In this document: positions 7,280 through 15,021 of the stretch, piece by piece
How the letters are laid out: each line of letters opens with the position of its first letter
Position numbering within the stretch: position 1 is the first letter of the stretch
NCBI GenBank assembly: GCA_964519355.1
Contig: CAZFJW010000020.1
Coordinates: 1-19,301 of the forward strand
Origin: CAZBEA01 sp964519355
GTDB lineage: Bacteria; Patescibacteriota; Microgenomatia; Levybacterales; GWA1-39-11
Direction of reading: 5' to 3'
DNA: 19,301 nt
Translations under genes and position numbers: made by a program
Notes under the pieces: generated by a model
What the model saw: only the letters and a program-made list of their open reading frames with translations
What the model was told of the DNA's origin: nothing
Databases searched by the model: none

Positions 7280-9530
7280 TGCTGCCATATTATCACGATT
7301 TACTAAGAAAAAAGAGTTACACGAACTTTTTCTTACACTTCACATCAAGCCATATTCTGTTGGCGCAATTTTACTTGAGAAAAAAGAAAAAAATCTAATT
7401 CCAGTTGCTTCTTACGAATCGTCACTCGAAAAACATGTTGACACTCTTTCTCCTCACGAATTATTAGAATACGCAGACAAAGCCATCAGTAGTATTGAAA
7501 ATAGTGTTCCCCATGCTCGCGATGTGGAAAAAACCATTTTTGCCCTTCCAAATCATTGGGTCGAAGAGGCAAAGATCAAACGTGATCATCTACTGGCACT
7601 TAAAAAAATTACAGATGATCTTTCCCTTGTTCCTATTGGATTTTTAGTATCAACAGAGGCAATTGTTCATGCACTTCAAGAAAAAGAAGGAGCACCGCTT
7701 TCAGCAATTCTTATCGAAGTGATAAATGAAGAATTATTCTTATCTCTTGTAAAGCAGGGTAAAATTTTAGAAGAAGACCGGGCAACCATTCAAGAATCCA
7801 GCATCGCAACAGCAGAGCTTCTCTTGCATAACCTGAAAAACGTGGAAGTTCTCCCTTCCAGAATATTACTTCTTGAAAATACCAATAGTGAGAAAAAACA
7901 ACAAGCTTTTGTCTCGCACGTATGGTCAAAAAGTATTCCTTTTTTGCACATTCCTCAAGTTGAAGTTCTGGACAAGACATCAGAACAAGAATCCGTTATT
8001 CAGGGTGTTGCTGATCAGTTGGATTTGAGGTTGGTTTTAGATGAAATACCTATAATGGGAAAAATTGAAAAAGAATCTCCGGTAGTCGATAGTGATGAGG
8101 ATTTTGGATTTGTAAAAGAAAAGGATTTGTCAAAGATGGCAAAGGAAGAATTAAATCTTGAATCTGATGTGATGCCTGTTGAAGTCGATGAGGATTCGGA
8201 TCATGAAGAACATGAAGAAAGAGTAGAGTATAGCGAAGGAACTCACACATCGCGAATAAGAGATGAAGAAATGGAAACGGGCATCGAAAAAAGTCAGAAT
8301 CACGAACCTGAAGTGCATCACGCAAGAAAAGTAAAAAAAAGTATTCCTTTTAACCCCATGGCTGTAGTTAACTTGCTAAAAATGCCAAAAGGAATACTTC
8401 GAAGACCAGGACTTATCACAATTCCAATAATTGGGATCGGTGCTGTGGTGCTTGTGTGGTATGTATATACGAGTTACGTCGTAAAAACGACAGTTACGAT
8501 TTTTGCAAAAGTTCAGGAAGTAAATGTAGATGAAAAAATAACACTTGCTACATCTGAGGGAGAAAAAGATGACACCACATTGCCTCTCACAACATTTAAA
8601 GAGGAAGAAGATGGTGAGGTAAGTATCGTGACAACTGGAGAAAAAGAAACAGGCGACAAAGCAAAAGGAGAAGTGACAGTTTTTAACAAAACAGAAAAAG
8701 AAAAAGCTTTTCCCAAAGGAACTGTTATTGTTGGAACGAACAAACTTGAATTTTTAACACAGGATGATATTACAATTTCTTCAACATCTGCATTCTCAAC
8801 CGAATTTTCGAGTAAAAAAGTCAAAATTGAAGCAAAAACATTCGGAAAAGAATTTAATCTTCCTTCAAAAACAAATTTTGAATTGAAGGAATTTCCTTCT
8901 TCAAGTTATTTTGCAAGAAACGATCAGGCGCTTTCTGGCGGAACAAAAAAAACTTCACAAATTGTTTCTGAAGAGGATTTGGTGAATGTTGAAAAAGAAC
9001 TCGTTTCGACCTTGAGTAAAAAAGCAAAGGAATCTGTTCAGTCAAAATTATCACCGTCACAAAAATTAATCGACACACCGCTTGAAGCTGATACATCTGA
9101 TAGTACCGCTAGTGACAAAGAAGGAGCAGAGGTTGAGGAAGTTTCTATTTCTGGAAAAGTAGCCATAACTCTTGGCGTTTATGATGAGGAGGATATGAAA
9201 TCTCTTGTTAAGAATTTAAAAAGCGGAGAAGTTCCATCAGAATATGAAATTGACAAAAGTCATTCATCTCTTTCACTTGATGATATAGAGGTCGAAGACA
9301 GTCAGGCATCTGCACGACTTGTTGGGAGAGCAGTTTTTCAGCCAAAAATTGAAATTGATACTTTGAGAAAAGACGTTCAAGGCAAAACCATCAACAGTGC
9401 AACTAAAAAAATAAGCAGTATTCCAGGAATTGGTGAGGTACAAATAAAGCAAAACATTTCTCTTCCAATTCTAGGTTCATTTATTAGCCGAAATGCTAAT
9501 AACATTCGAATTGAGGTTAAAGCGGAATGA
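7263..9530 (+). CDS. Chimeric envelope protein: PilM/FtsA-like region, acidic linker, TM, baseplate-J-like outer region
   Basis: A 755-aa single-span membrane protein. Residues about 18-255 have the length and pattern of a degenerate actin-fold region of the PilM/FtsA type (SVGAILLEKK early; VSTEAIVHALQ then LSAILIEVINEELFLSLVKQ), but the Asp of the usual V-D-I-G phosphate motif is not seen. Residues about 260-375 are acidic, rich in Glu, Asp and His. One membrane span lies at about 384-407. The outer part (408-755) is beta-rich and Lys/Glu/Ser-rich. It contains a segment like those annotated as baseplate J/gp47-like in CPR genomes (KGEVTVFNKTEKEKAFPKGT, about 467-486) and ends with IPGIGEVQIK and a closing strand. 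Function is unknown; a link between cytoplasm and wall or surface structure is inferred. It overlaps alaS by 17 bp (a TTG at 7272 is an alternative start) and the sortase gene by 4 bp. Confidence 0.7.
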   Translation: MLRLNSAAILSRFTKKKELHELFLTLHIKPYSVGAILLEKKEKNLIPVASYESSLEKHVDTLSPHELLEYADKAISSIENSVPHARDVEKTIFALPNHWVEEAKIKRDHLLALKKITDDLSLVPIGFLVSTEAIVHALQEKEGAPLSAILIEVINEELFLSLVKQGKILEEDRATIQESSIATAELLLHNLKNVEVLPSRILLLENTNSEKKQQAFVSHVWSKSIPFLHIPQVEVLDKTSEQESVIQGVADQLDLRLVLDEIPIMGKIEKESPVVDSDEDFGFVKEKDLSKMAKEELNLESDVMPVEVDEDSDHEEHEERVEYSEGTHTSRIRDEEMETGIEKSQNHEPEVHHARKVKKSIPFNPMAVVNLLKMPKGILRRPGLITIPIIGIGAVVLVWYVYTSYVVKTTVTIFAKVQEVNVDEKITLATSEGEKDDTTLPLTTFKEEEDGEVSIVTTGEKETGDKAKGEVTVFNKTEKEKAFPKGTVIVGTNKLEFLTQDDITISSTSAFSTEFSSKKVKIEAKTFGKEFNLPSKTNFELKEFPSSSYFARNDQALSGGTKKTSQIVSEEDLVNVEKELVSTLSKKAKESVQSKLSPSQKLIDTPLEADTSDSTASDKEGAEVEEVSISGKVAITLGVYDEEDMKSLVKNLKSGEVPSEYEIDKSHSSLSLDDIEVEDSQASARLVGRAVFQPKIEIDTLRKDVQGKTINSATKKISSIPGIGEVQIKQNISLPILGSFISRNANNIRIEVKAE

Positions 9531-10273
9531 CGAAGTATTTATACAAAAAAAAATCTCCAGGAAGATTTAAGAATCCAAAAAAACTAGCTGCAAAATGTGC
9601 GGGATTTCTTTCAGTTTGTTTTGGCTTTGTTCTACTTGCTTATTTTTTCTTTCCACTTATGTCTTATCAACTTTTTCTCGCTCCTATTATTGAAGCAAGT
9701 GAAATTGAAGTTCCCATCCCAAAATATTTAGTTCGCCAAACAGATAATGGATTTAACGGAGTTCTAACGCAGGGTATTACGAAAATTGTTAAGGACTACA
9801 CTGATGCAAGAAATTGGTATCCAGACATTCCTTCGGTTCAAGATGAAAAACTCGTGGAGAGTTATGAATTATCGATCCCCAAACTTAAAATAGACAATGC
9901 AAAGGTTGTTACTAATGACTATAGTCTTTCCAAACACCTTGTTCATTATTCAGGGACTTCCAATCCAGGAAAGAAGGGAACGGCTGTTATTTTTGGGCAT
10001 TCAACTCTTCCTCAACTCTTTGATCCGACAAATTATAAGGCAATTTTTGCAACGCTTCACACTCTGAAGACAGGTGATGAATTTTATATAAAGCTTCAGG
10101 ATACAAAATATAAATACAAAATTTTTTCAATTACAATTACAACTCCAAATGATGTGAATATTTTTTCTCAGAGTTTTGATAATAGCTATATTACCCTTGT
10201 TACATGTACACCTCCTGGAACCGTATGGAAGCGTCTTGTAATTCGTGCAAGTCTTGAAGGACTGGCTACATAA
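9527..10273 (+). CDS. Membrane-anchored sortase
   Basis: A 248-aa sortase, a cysteine transpeptidase that joins surface proteins to the wall or to each other. A basic N-terminus is followed by one membrane span (about 23-46), so the catalytic domain is outside the cytoplasm. Catalytic residues are H158 in VIFGHSTLP, C227 in LVTCTPPGT and R240 in RLVIRA; TPPGT after the Cys resembles class D/E-type sortases. The sorted substrate is not evident: no LPxTG-like motif with hydrophobic tail was seen in any protein of this window. The ATG overlaps the preceding stop in an ATGA, which couples it to the PilM/baseplate-J-like gene. The next small gene follows 4 nt after its stop. Confidence 0.92.
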   Translation: MTKYLYKKKSPGRFKNPKKLAAKCAGFLSVCFGFVLLAYFFFPLMSYQLFLAPIIEASEIEVPIPKYLVRQTDNGFNGVLTQGITKIVKDYTDARNWYPDIPSVQDEKLVESYELSIPKLKIDNAKVVTNDYSLSKHLVHYSGTSNPGKKGTAVIFGHSTLPQLFDPTNYKAIFATLHTLKTGDEFYIKLQDTKYKYKIFSITITTPNDVNIFSQSFDNSYITLVTCTPPGTVWKRLVIRASLEGLAT

Positions 10274-10277
10274 TTTT

Positions 10278-10526
10278 ATGGAAAACGTTCCTCCAACACC
10301 AAGTACTAGTCCAGCAGATCAAACAAGCCAGGATTTTCAAGTTCAAACAAGTAGTCTGTATGATCAGGGGTTTAATAAAAAAACATGGATCCTGCAGTAC
10401 TTTTTTGTGCGAGTTTGGCCCCCGACAAAAAGAATAATCGAGGAGGCTGCGTACTCTATTTTTAAAGTACTTCGAAGTATATTGAAGTTTGCATTGGTTC
10501 AAATGGGTATAAAATCAGGTAATTAA
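10278..10526 (+). CDS. Small protein of unknown function between sortase and mltG
   Basis: An 82-aa protein that I do not recognise. The first 30 or so residues are low-complexity and Pro/Ser/Thr/Gln-rich (MENVPPTPSTSPADQTSQ). The rest is an aromatic and basic amphipathic region (KKTWILQYFFVRVWPPTKR, then AAYSIFKVLRSILKFALVQM) that could lie on or dip into the membrane; no classical transmembrane span is obvious. I chose the ATG at 10278, 4 nt after the sortase stop, over an in-frame GTG at 10245 inside the sortase gene, because the close spacing matches the pair at 2153/2158. It is followed 3 nt later by mltG. The tight packing between two wall-enzyme genes suggests a role in the same envelope process, but this is inference. 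Confidence 0.65.
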   Translation: MENVPPTPSTSPADQTSQDFQVQTSSLYDQGFNKKTWILQYFFVRVWPPTKRIIEEAAYSIFKVLRSILKFALVQMGIKSGN

Positions 10527-10529
10527 GTC

Positions 10530-11507
10530 ATGTGGTACAATAGACCAACTGTGAAGCGGTTATTGGTTTTATTCTTCCTTCTTGTTATTATTTCTCTTTC
10601 TGGGTTTGTATGGTGGAACAGAGGACATATGGCTCCAGATTCCAAAAATAAAGAAAATAAAATATTTGTTATTCAAAAGGGCGCTCCTGTTCGAGAAATC
10701 GGCAATACACTAAAAGCACAAGGTCTAATTCGTGATCCAGTTGTTTTTTTCCTTACTCTTAAAATGCAGGGAAAAGACAGAAATATTCAAGCAGGCAGCT
10801 ATCGCCTCTCTCCTTCGATGAATGTTTCTGAAATTATCGAAAACCTTGAGCATGGCACGCTAGATATATGGATTACTATTCCTGAAGGACTACGGGCTGA
10901 AGAAATTGCAGCGATTCTGAAAGAAAAACTTTCTGAGTATGATGATTCGTGGGTAGCAGCGCTGAAAAAAAATGAAGGATACCTATTCCCAGATACATAT
11001 TTAATTCCTCAAACAGCTTCACTTGAAGATGTTTTGGCTATTCTCGATCGTACATTCAATCAAAAAATTACTGAAGCAGGTCTTTCACTTGATGATCCAG
11101 CGCTCAATAAGATTTTAACTATCGCTTCATTAATTGAGCGCGAGGCATTATTTGATGATGATCAGCATCTTATTTCTTCAGTTATTCATAATAGGCTTGA
11201 AATAGATATGCCATTACAAATTGATGCAACTGTGCAGTATGCTCTTGGATTTTCTAAAAGTGAAGGGAAATGGTGGAGGAAAAATTTGACACGTGAAGAT
11301 CTTCAAGTTCAGTCTCTCTATAATACTTATGAGAAGACAGGATTGCCGCCTGGTCCGATTGCAAGTCCCGGCATACTTTCAATCGAAGCTGCAAAAAATC
11401 CAGAACAATCAGATTACCTATTCTATATACATGATGCCAAGGGAAGAGCTCATTTTGCAAAGGATTTAGAAGGGCACAATAATAATATAGAAAGATACCT
11501 AAAATAA
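10530..11507 (+). CDS. mltG: Endolytic murein transglycosylase MltG (YceG-like)
   Basis: A 325-aa MltG/YceG homologue. In E. coli this inner-membrane enzyme cuts nascent glycan strands and sets their length. One N-terminal membrane span (about residues 9-28) is followed by a LysM-like segment (IFVIQKGAPVREIGNTLKAQ, 45-64). The catalytic domain shows EGYLFPDTY (149-157) and IASLIEREA (198-206), with E203 matching the essential Glu of E. coli MltG (E218). HNRLEIDMPLQIDATVQYALG-type residues (220-240) and YNTYEKTGLPPGPIASPG (264-281) complete the signature. Length is close to the family norm. It is the last gene of the run beginning with alaS, 3 nt after the 82-aa gene. The 115-bp gap after it holds the rpoB promoter. 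Confidence 0.95.
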   Translation: MWYNRPTVKRLLVLFFLLVIISLSGFVWWNRGHMAPDSKNKENKIFVIQKGAPVREIGNTLKAQGLIRDPVVFFLTLKMQGKDRNIQAGSYRLSPSMNVSEIIENLEHGTLDIWITIPEGLRAEEIAAILKEKLSEYDDSWVAALKKNEGYLFPDTYLIPQTASLEDVLAILDRTFNQKITEAGLSLDDPALNKILTIASLIEREALFDDDQHLISSVIHNRLEIDMPLQIDATVQYALGFSKSEGKWWRKNLTREDLQVQSLYNTYEKTGLPPGPIASPGILSIEAAKNPEQSDYLFYIHDAKGRAHFAKDLEGHNNNIERYLK

Positions 11508-11515
11508 AGTACTCC

Positions 11516-11544
11516 TTGACAAAGATATGTAAATAGTGTATTAA
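11516..11544 (+). promoter_or_regulatory. rpoB promoter, consensus -35 with 17-bp spacer
   Basis: TTGACA at 11516-11521 and TATTAA at 11539-11544 are separated by exactly 17 bp. It is the only consensus -35 I found in the window. The predicted start of transcription is near 11551, giving a leader of about 72 nt before the rpoB ATG, unlike the other promoters here. A 10-bp perfect palindrome, ATCAATTGAT (11551-11560), lies at the predicted start site and could be an operator. Confidence 0.7.
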
Positions 11545-11563
11545 TAGGAGATCAATTGATTGG

Positions 11564-11600
11564 GGTAGTTTACTACCGTGGGTTTTTTTTTGTAGTAAAG
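11564..11600 (+). promoter_or_regulatory. Structured rpoB leader with two competing hairpins and a T tract
   Basis: Hairpin 1 pairs GGTAG (11564-11568) with CTACC (11573-11577) around a TTTA loop. GTGGG and nine T residues (11583-11591) follow, so it looks like a weak intrinsic terminator, although 5 nt separate stem and T tract. Hairpin 2 pairs TTTACTAC (11569-11576) perfectly with GTAGTAAA (11592-11599), enclosing the T tract in its loop. Both use CTAC at 11573-11576, so they exclude each other. Attenuation or RNA-level control of rpoB is possible but unproven, because hairpin 2 finishes after the T tract is transcribed. Confidence 0.5.
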
Positions 11601-11622
11601 CAATTCTCGAATTTATTTTCAG

Positions 11623-14600
11623 ATGTCAAAACAATCATCTTCATTAAAACGGCATTATTGGGGCAGGCAGACGGAAGTTCTTCCGCAGCTTGAACTTCTT
11701 TCTATACAAAAAGAGTCATACCAATGGCTACTAGATGTTGGTATCAAAGAAGTAATTGATGAAATTTCTCCAATAGAAGACTTCACAGGCAAAAATTGGG
11801 AATTAACTCTTGGCAATCACCGCCTTGGAGATCCCACAATTACAGAAGAACTCGCACTTCAAAAAGGACTTACTTATTTCTTCCCATTGATGGTTGAAGC
11901 ACGTCTTGTTAACAAAAAAACAGGAAAAATTAGTGAACAGGAAGTATTTTTTGGTGAAATTCCAAAAATGACCGATCGCGGAACCTTCATCATTAATGGT
12001 ATTGAACGTGTTATTGTCAATCAGATTGTTAGATCCCCAGGTGTATTCTTCACAGCAGCTCCAGACCCAATTACAGGAAAAACACTTTACTCAGCAGAAT
12101 TACGACCAGTTCATGGTTCATGGCTCGAATTTTCAACAACCCGTGCAGACATGCTTGTTGTCAGAATTGACAGAAGAAAGAAATTCCTCGCGAGCGTATT
12201 CCTTAAAGCACTTGGAATTGCAAGCAACGAAGATATTTACGACAAGATGAAGGGAATCGAAAATTCAGAAAACATCATAAAAAATACATTAGAAAAGGAT
12301 GATACACGAGGGGATGCAGATGCTTTAATTGAAATTTTCAAAAAAATGAATCCAGGAGAGCCAATTGTTGTTGATACAATTCGTCAGAATTTCCGTGATT
12401 CCTTCTTTGATAAGAGAAGATATGATCTTTCAAAAGTTGGCCGTTATAAGATTAATAAAAAATTGGATTCTCTCTCAAGTGATATTGATGAGAATGTAAC
12501 TACACTTACTCTAGAAGATGTGATCGGTATACTCTCATATCTTGTTGAACTTACGAACGGACGAGGTAAAGTTGATGATATTGACCATCTTGCAAACCGA
12601 AGAATCCGATCTATTGGTGAGCTTGTTCAATCAACAGCATTTAGAATTGGAGCACTCAGACTCGAGCGTATTATTAAGGAAAAAATGAGTCTTGCTTCAA
12701 CCGAAGAAGAGTATTCACCTTCACATTTTATAAACGCTCATCCGATAATTGCAGCAACTAATGAATTCTTCAGAACCTCACAACTTTCAGCTATCCTCGA
12801 TCAAACCAACCCGCTTTCAGAAATTGACAACATGCGAAGACTTACTGTTATGGGAACTGGCGGTATTTCACGAGAACGCGCATCATTCTCAATCCGAGAT
12901 ATTAATAGTTCACAATACTCAAGAATTTGTCCTGTACGATCTCCTGAAGGACCAAACATTGGTCTTGTGACATACCTATCACTTTATGCACGCGTGAACG
13001 AGTATGGATTTTTGGAAGCTCCATATCGAAAAGTAGTTGCAGAGAAAAAAGGGACTAAGACTGAAATGAGAGTAACAGATGAAATTGTATATTTTGATGC
13101 AGATAACGAATCCGATCATTATATTACTCATGCTGATATTGCAATTGATGAAAAAGGATATCTTGTGGATAATATTGTTCCAGCACGATACAGAGGAGAT
13201 TATCTTGAAGTTGAAAAGGAAAAAATCGCATATATTGATGTTATTCCACGACAAGTAATCGGGACTTCAGCAGCACTTATTCCATTTATTGATCATGATG
13301 AAGCCAACCGCGCACTTATGGGTACCCACATGCAATGTCAGGCTGTGCCTTTGATTAAGACAGAAAGTCCAGTTGTTGGAACAGGTATGGAAGGTGATGT
13401 TTCCGAGGCAATGAGCCGTGTTTTCAAGGCTCCATTTGATGGAGAAATCACTTATGCTGATGCCACAAAGATCGTATTAAAGGGTAAGGAAGAAGTAACT
13501 TTCAATATTGATAAGTTCAAGAGAACTGCACAAAATACATATTTCAGTCAAAAAGCAGTTGTTCAGACAGGCGCAAAAGTTAAAAAGGGAGATATTCTTA
13601 TTGATGGACCTTCTTCAGACAATGGAGAACTTGCTCTTGGAAAGAATTTACTTATTGCCTACGCCAGTTTTGACGGACTTGGATACGAAGATGCTCTTGT
13701 TATTTCAGACAGACTTGTAAAAGATGATGTTCTTTCATCCGTTCACATTGAAAAATATGAAGCAACAGTTGTAGATACAAAATTAGGTGCTGAGGAAACA
13801 ACTCGTGATATTCCAAACGTCGCAGAAGAAGATCTTGCCAATCTTGATGAAGAAGGAATTGTTGTAATTGGATCAGAAGTTAGCCCAGGAGACATATTAG
13901 TTGGAAAAATTGCACCAAAAGGCGAGACAGAACTCACTGCTGAAGAAAGACTCTTGCGCGCAATTTTCGGAGAAAAAGCTCGAGAAGTCCGAGATACATC
14001 ACTTCGCATGCCGCATGGAGAACATGGAATTGTCACAAGCGTTCAAATTCTTGATAGATCTCGAGGAGATGAGCTCGAACCAGGTGCTCTAAGACGCATT
14101 ATTATTGAAGTTGCACAGCTCAGACACGTAGTAGTTGGAGATAAATTAGCTGGACGTCACGGGAACAAAGGAGTTATTTCAAAAATTGTTCCAGCAGCAG
14201 ATATGCCATATCTGGAAGATGGTACTCCAGTAGATATTATTATTTCTCCAATTTCAGTACTTTCACGTATGAATCTTGGACAGATTCTTGAAGCACATCT
14301 TGGATGGGCTGCACAAAAATTGGGAATGAAGATTGCGCTTCCAGCCTTTGAAAAAATGAAGGAAGAAAAACTTTCAGACCTGATGAAAGAAGCTGGTATC
14401 CCAGACTCAGGAAAAGTGAAACTTTTTGATCCAAGAACAGGTGATGCATTCGAAAATGACATTGTTGTTGGTATTGCTTATGTTATGAAGCTGATCCACA
14501 TGGTAGAAGATAAAACTCATGCACGTTCAACTGGACCATACTCACTTGTTACACAACAGCCTCTTGGAGGAAAAGCACAAATGGGAGGTCAGCGTCTTGG

Positions 14601-15000
14601 AGAGATGGAAGTTTGGGCACTTGAAGCTCATCGTGCAGCATACATTTTGCAGGAAATGCTTACTATCAAATCTGATGACGTTGCAGGTCGTGCAAAGGCA
14701 TTTGAAGCAATTATTAAAGGTGTGGATATTCCAACACCAAAGGTTCCAGAATCATTTAAGGTTCTTATTCGCGAACTGCAGTCACTTGGAGTTAATGTTA
14801 TTCCAACTGATGCTGTAATTGTTGATGAGAAAAGTGAAGATGACGAAGAAGAGACACCTGAAAAAACAGAAGAAATAAGAGAAGAAGCCAAGGAACTTGT
14901 CGAAGCGCTTGACGGTGAAGAAGTTGCAGATGAGGAAGAAATGGCACCAATACAAGACATTTCTGACCAGCAAGTTTTAAGTCAGAGCGAAGAGCATTAA
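11623..15000 (+). CDS. rpoB: DNA-directed RNA polymerase subunit beta
   Basis: A 1125-aa beta subunit, which with beta' forms the RNA polymerase active centre. Landmarks: RSPGVFF from residue 137, the rifampicin-pocket region about 385-450 ending in RSPEGPNIGL (439-448), GDKLAGRHGNKG (839-850) and MGGQRLGEMEVWAL (987-1000). It lacks the large lineage-specific insertions of proteobacterial beta. Two oddities are visible. In the rifampicin cluster E. coli H526, S531 and L533 correspond to N403, T408 and M410. The C-terminus has a strongly acidic tail (about 1067-1125, Glu/Asp-rich) beyond the usual end. The start follows a 72-nt predicted leader and has no Shine-Dalgarno. rpoC starts 21 nt after the stop. 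Upstream is mltG, not rplL. Confidence 0.99.
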   Translation: MSKQSSSLKRHYWGRQTEVLPQLELLSIQKESYQWLLDVGIKEVIDEISPIEDFTGKNWELTLGNHRLGDPTITEELALQKGLTYFFPLMVEARLVNKKTGKISEQEVFFGEIPKMTDRGTFIINGIERVIVNQIVRSPGVFFTAAPDPITGKTLYSAELRPVHGSWLEFSTTRADMLVVRIDRRKKFLASVFLKALGIASNEDIYDKMKGIENSENIIKNTLEKDDTRGDADALIEIFKKMNPGEPIVVDTIRQNFRDSFFDKRRYDLSKVGRYKINKKLDSLSSDIDENVTTLTLEDVIGILSYLVELTNGRGKVDDIDHLANRRIRSIGELVQSTAFRIGALRLERIIKEKMSLASTEEEYSPSHFINAHPIIAATNEFFRTSQLSAILDQTNPLSEIDNMRRLTVMGTGGISRERASFSIRDINSSQYSRICPVRSPEGPNIGLVTYLSLYARVNEYGFLEAPYRKVVAEKKGTKTEMRVTDEIVYFDADNESDHYITHADIAIDEKGYLVDNIVPARYRGDYLEVEKEKIAYIDVIPRQVIGTSAALIPFIDHDEANRALMGTHMQCQAVPLIKTESPVVGTGMEGDVSEAMSRVFKAPFDGEITYADATKIVLKGKEEVTFNIDKFKRTAQNTYFSQKAVVQTGAKVKKGDILIDGPSSDNGELALGKNLLIAYASFDGLGYEDALVISDRLVKDDVLSSVHIEKYEATVVDTKLGAEETTRDIPNVAEEDLANLDEEGIVVIGSEVSPGDILVGKIAPKGETELTAEERLLRAIFGEKAREVRDTSLRMPHGEHGIVTSVQILDRSRGDELEPGALRRIIIEVAQLRHVVVGDKLAGRHGNKGVISKIVPAADMPYLEDGTPVDIIISPISVLSRMNLGQILEAHLGWAAQKLGMKIALPAFEKMKEEKLSDLMKEAGIPDSGKVKLFDPRTGDAFENDIVVGIAYVMKLIHMVEDKTHARSTGPYSLVTQQPLGGKAQMGGQRLGEMEVWALEAHRAAYILQEMLTIKSDDVAGRAKAFEAIIKGVDIPTPKVPESFKVLIRELQSLGVNVIPTDAVIVDEKSEDDEEETPEKTEEIREEAKELVEALDGEEVADEEEMAPIQDISDQQVLSQSEEH

Positions 15001-15007
15001 TTTTTAG

Positions 15008-15013
15008 TATAAT
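15008..15013 (+). promoter_or_regulatory. TATAAT immediately upstream of rpoC
   Basis: A perfect TATAAT in the 21-bp rpoB-rpoC gap ends 8 nt before the rpoC ATG. No good -35 is seen at 16-18 bp spacing, and no TG precedes it, so it may be weak. The spacing matches the other leaderless-type promoters of the window, so rpoC may be transcribed separately as well as with rpoB. Confidence 0.45.
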
Positions 15014-15021
15014 TACGCCTT

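Noticed and set aside
8050..8325. Open frame on the minus strand opposite the acidic linker of the 755-aa protein
   Set aside because: It is the shadow of a biased Glu/Asp-rich coding region, with Leu/His/Phe-rich composition, no recognisable domain, and no start signal.
10508..10513. TATAAA before mltG as a promoter
   Set aside because: It lies inside the 82-aa gene, 16 nt before the mltG ATG, with no -35; the 3-nt gap argues for co-transcription.
13743..14036. Minus-strand open frame within rpoB
   Set aside because: It lies wholly opposite highly conserved RpoB coding sequence and shows no family pattern.
14628..14960. Ser-rich open frame on the minus strand opposite the rpoB 3' end
   Set aside because: Its serine runs are the complement of the acidic GAA/GAT-rich RpoB tail; no initiation signal or family resemblance.
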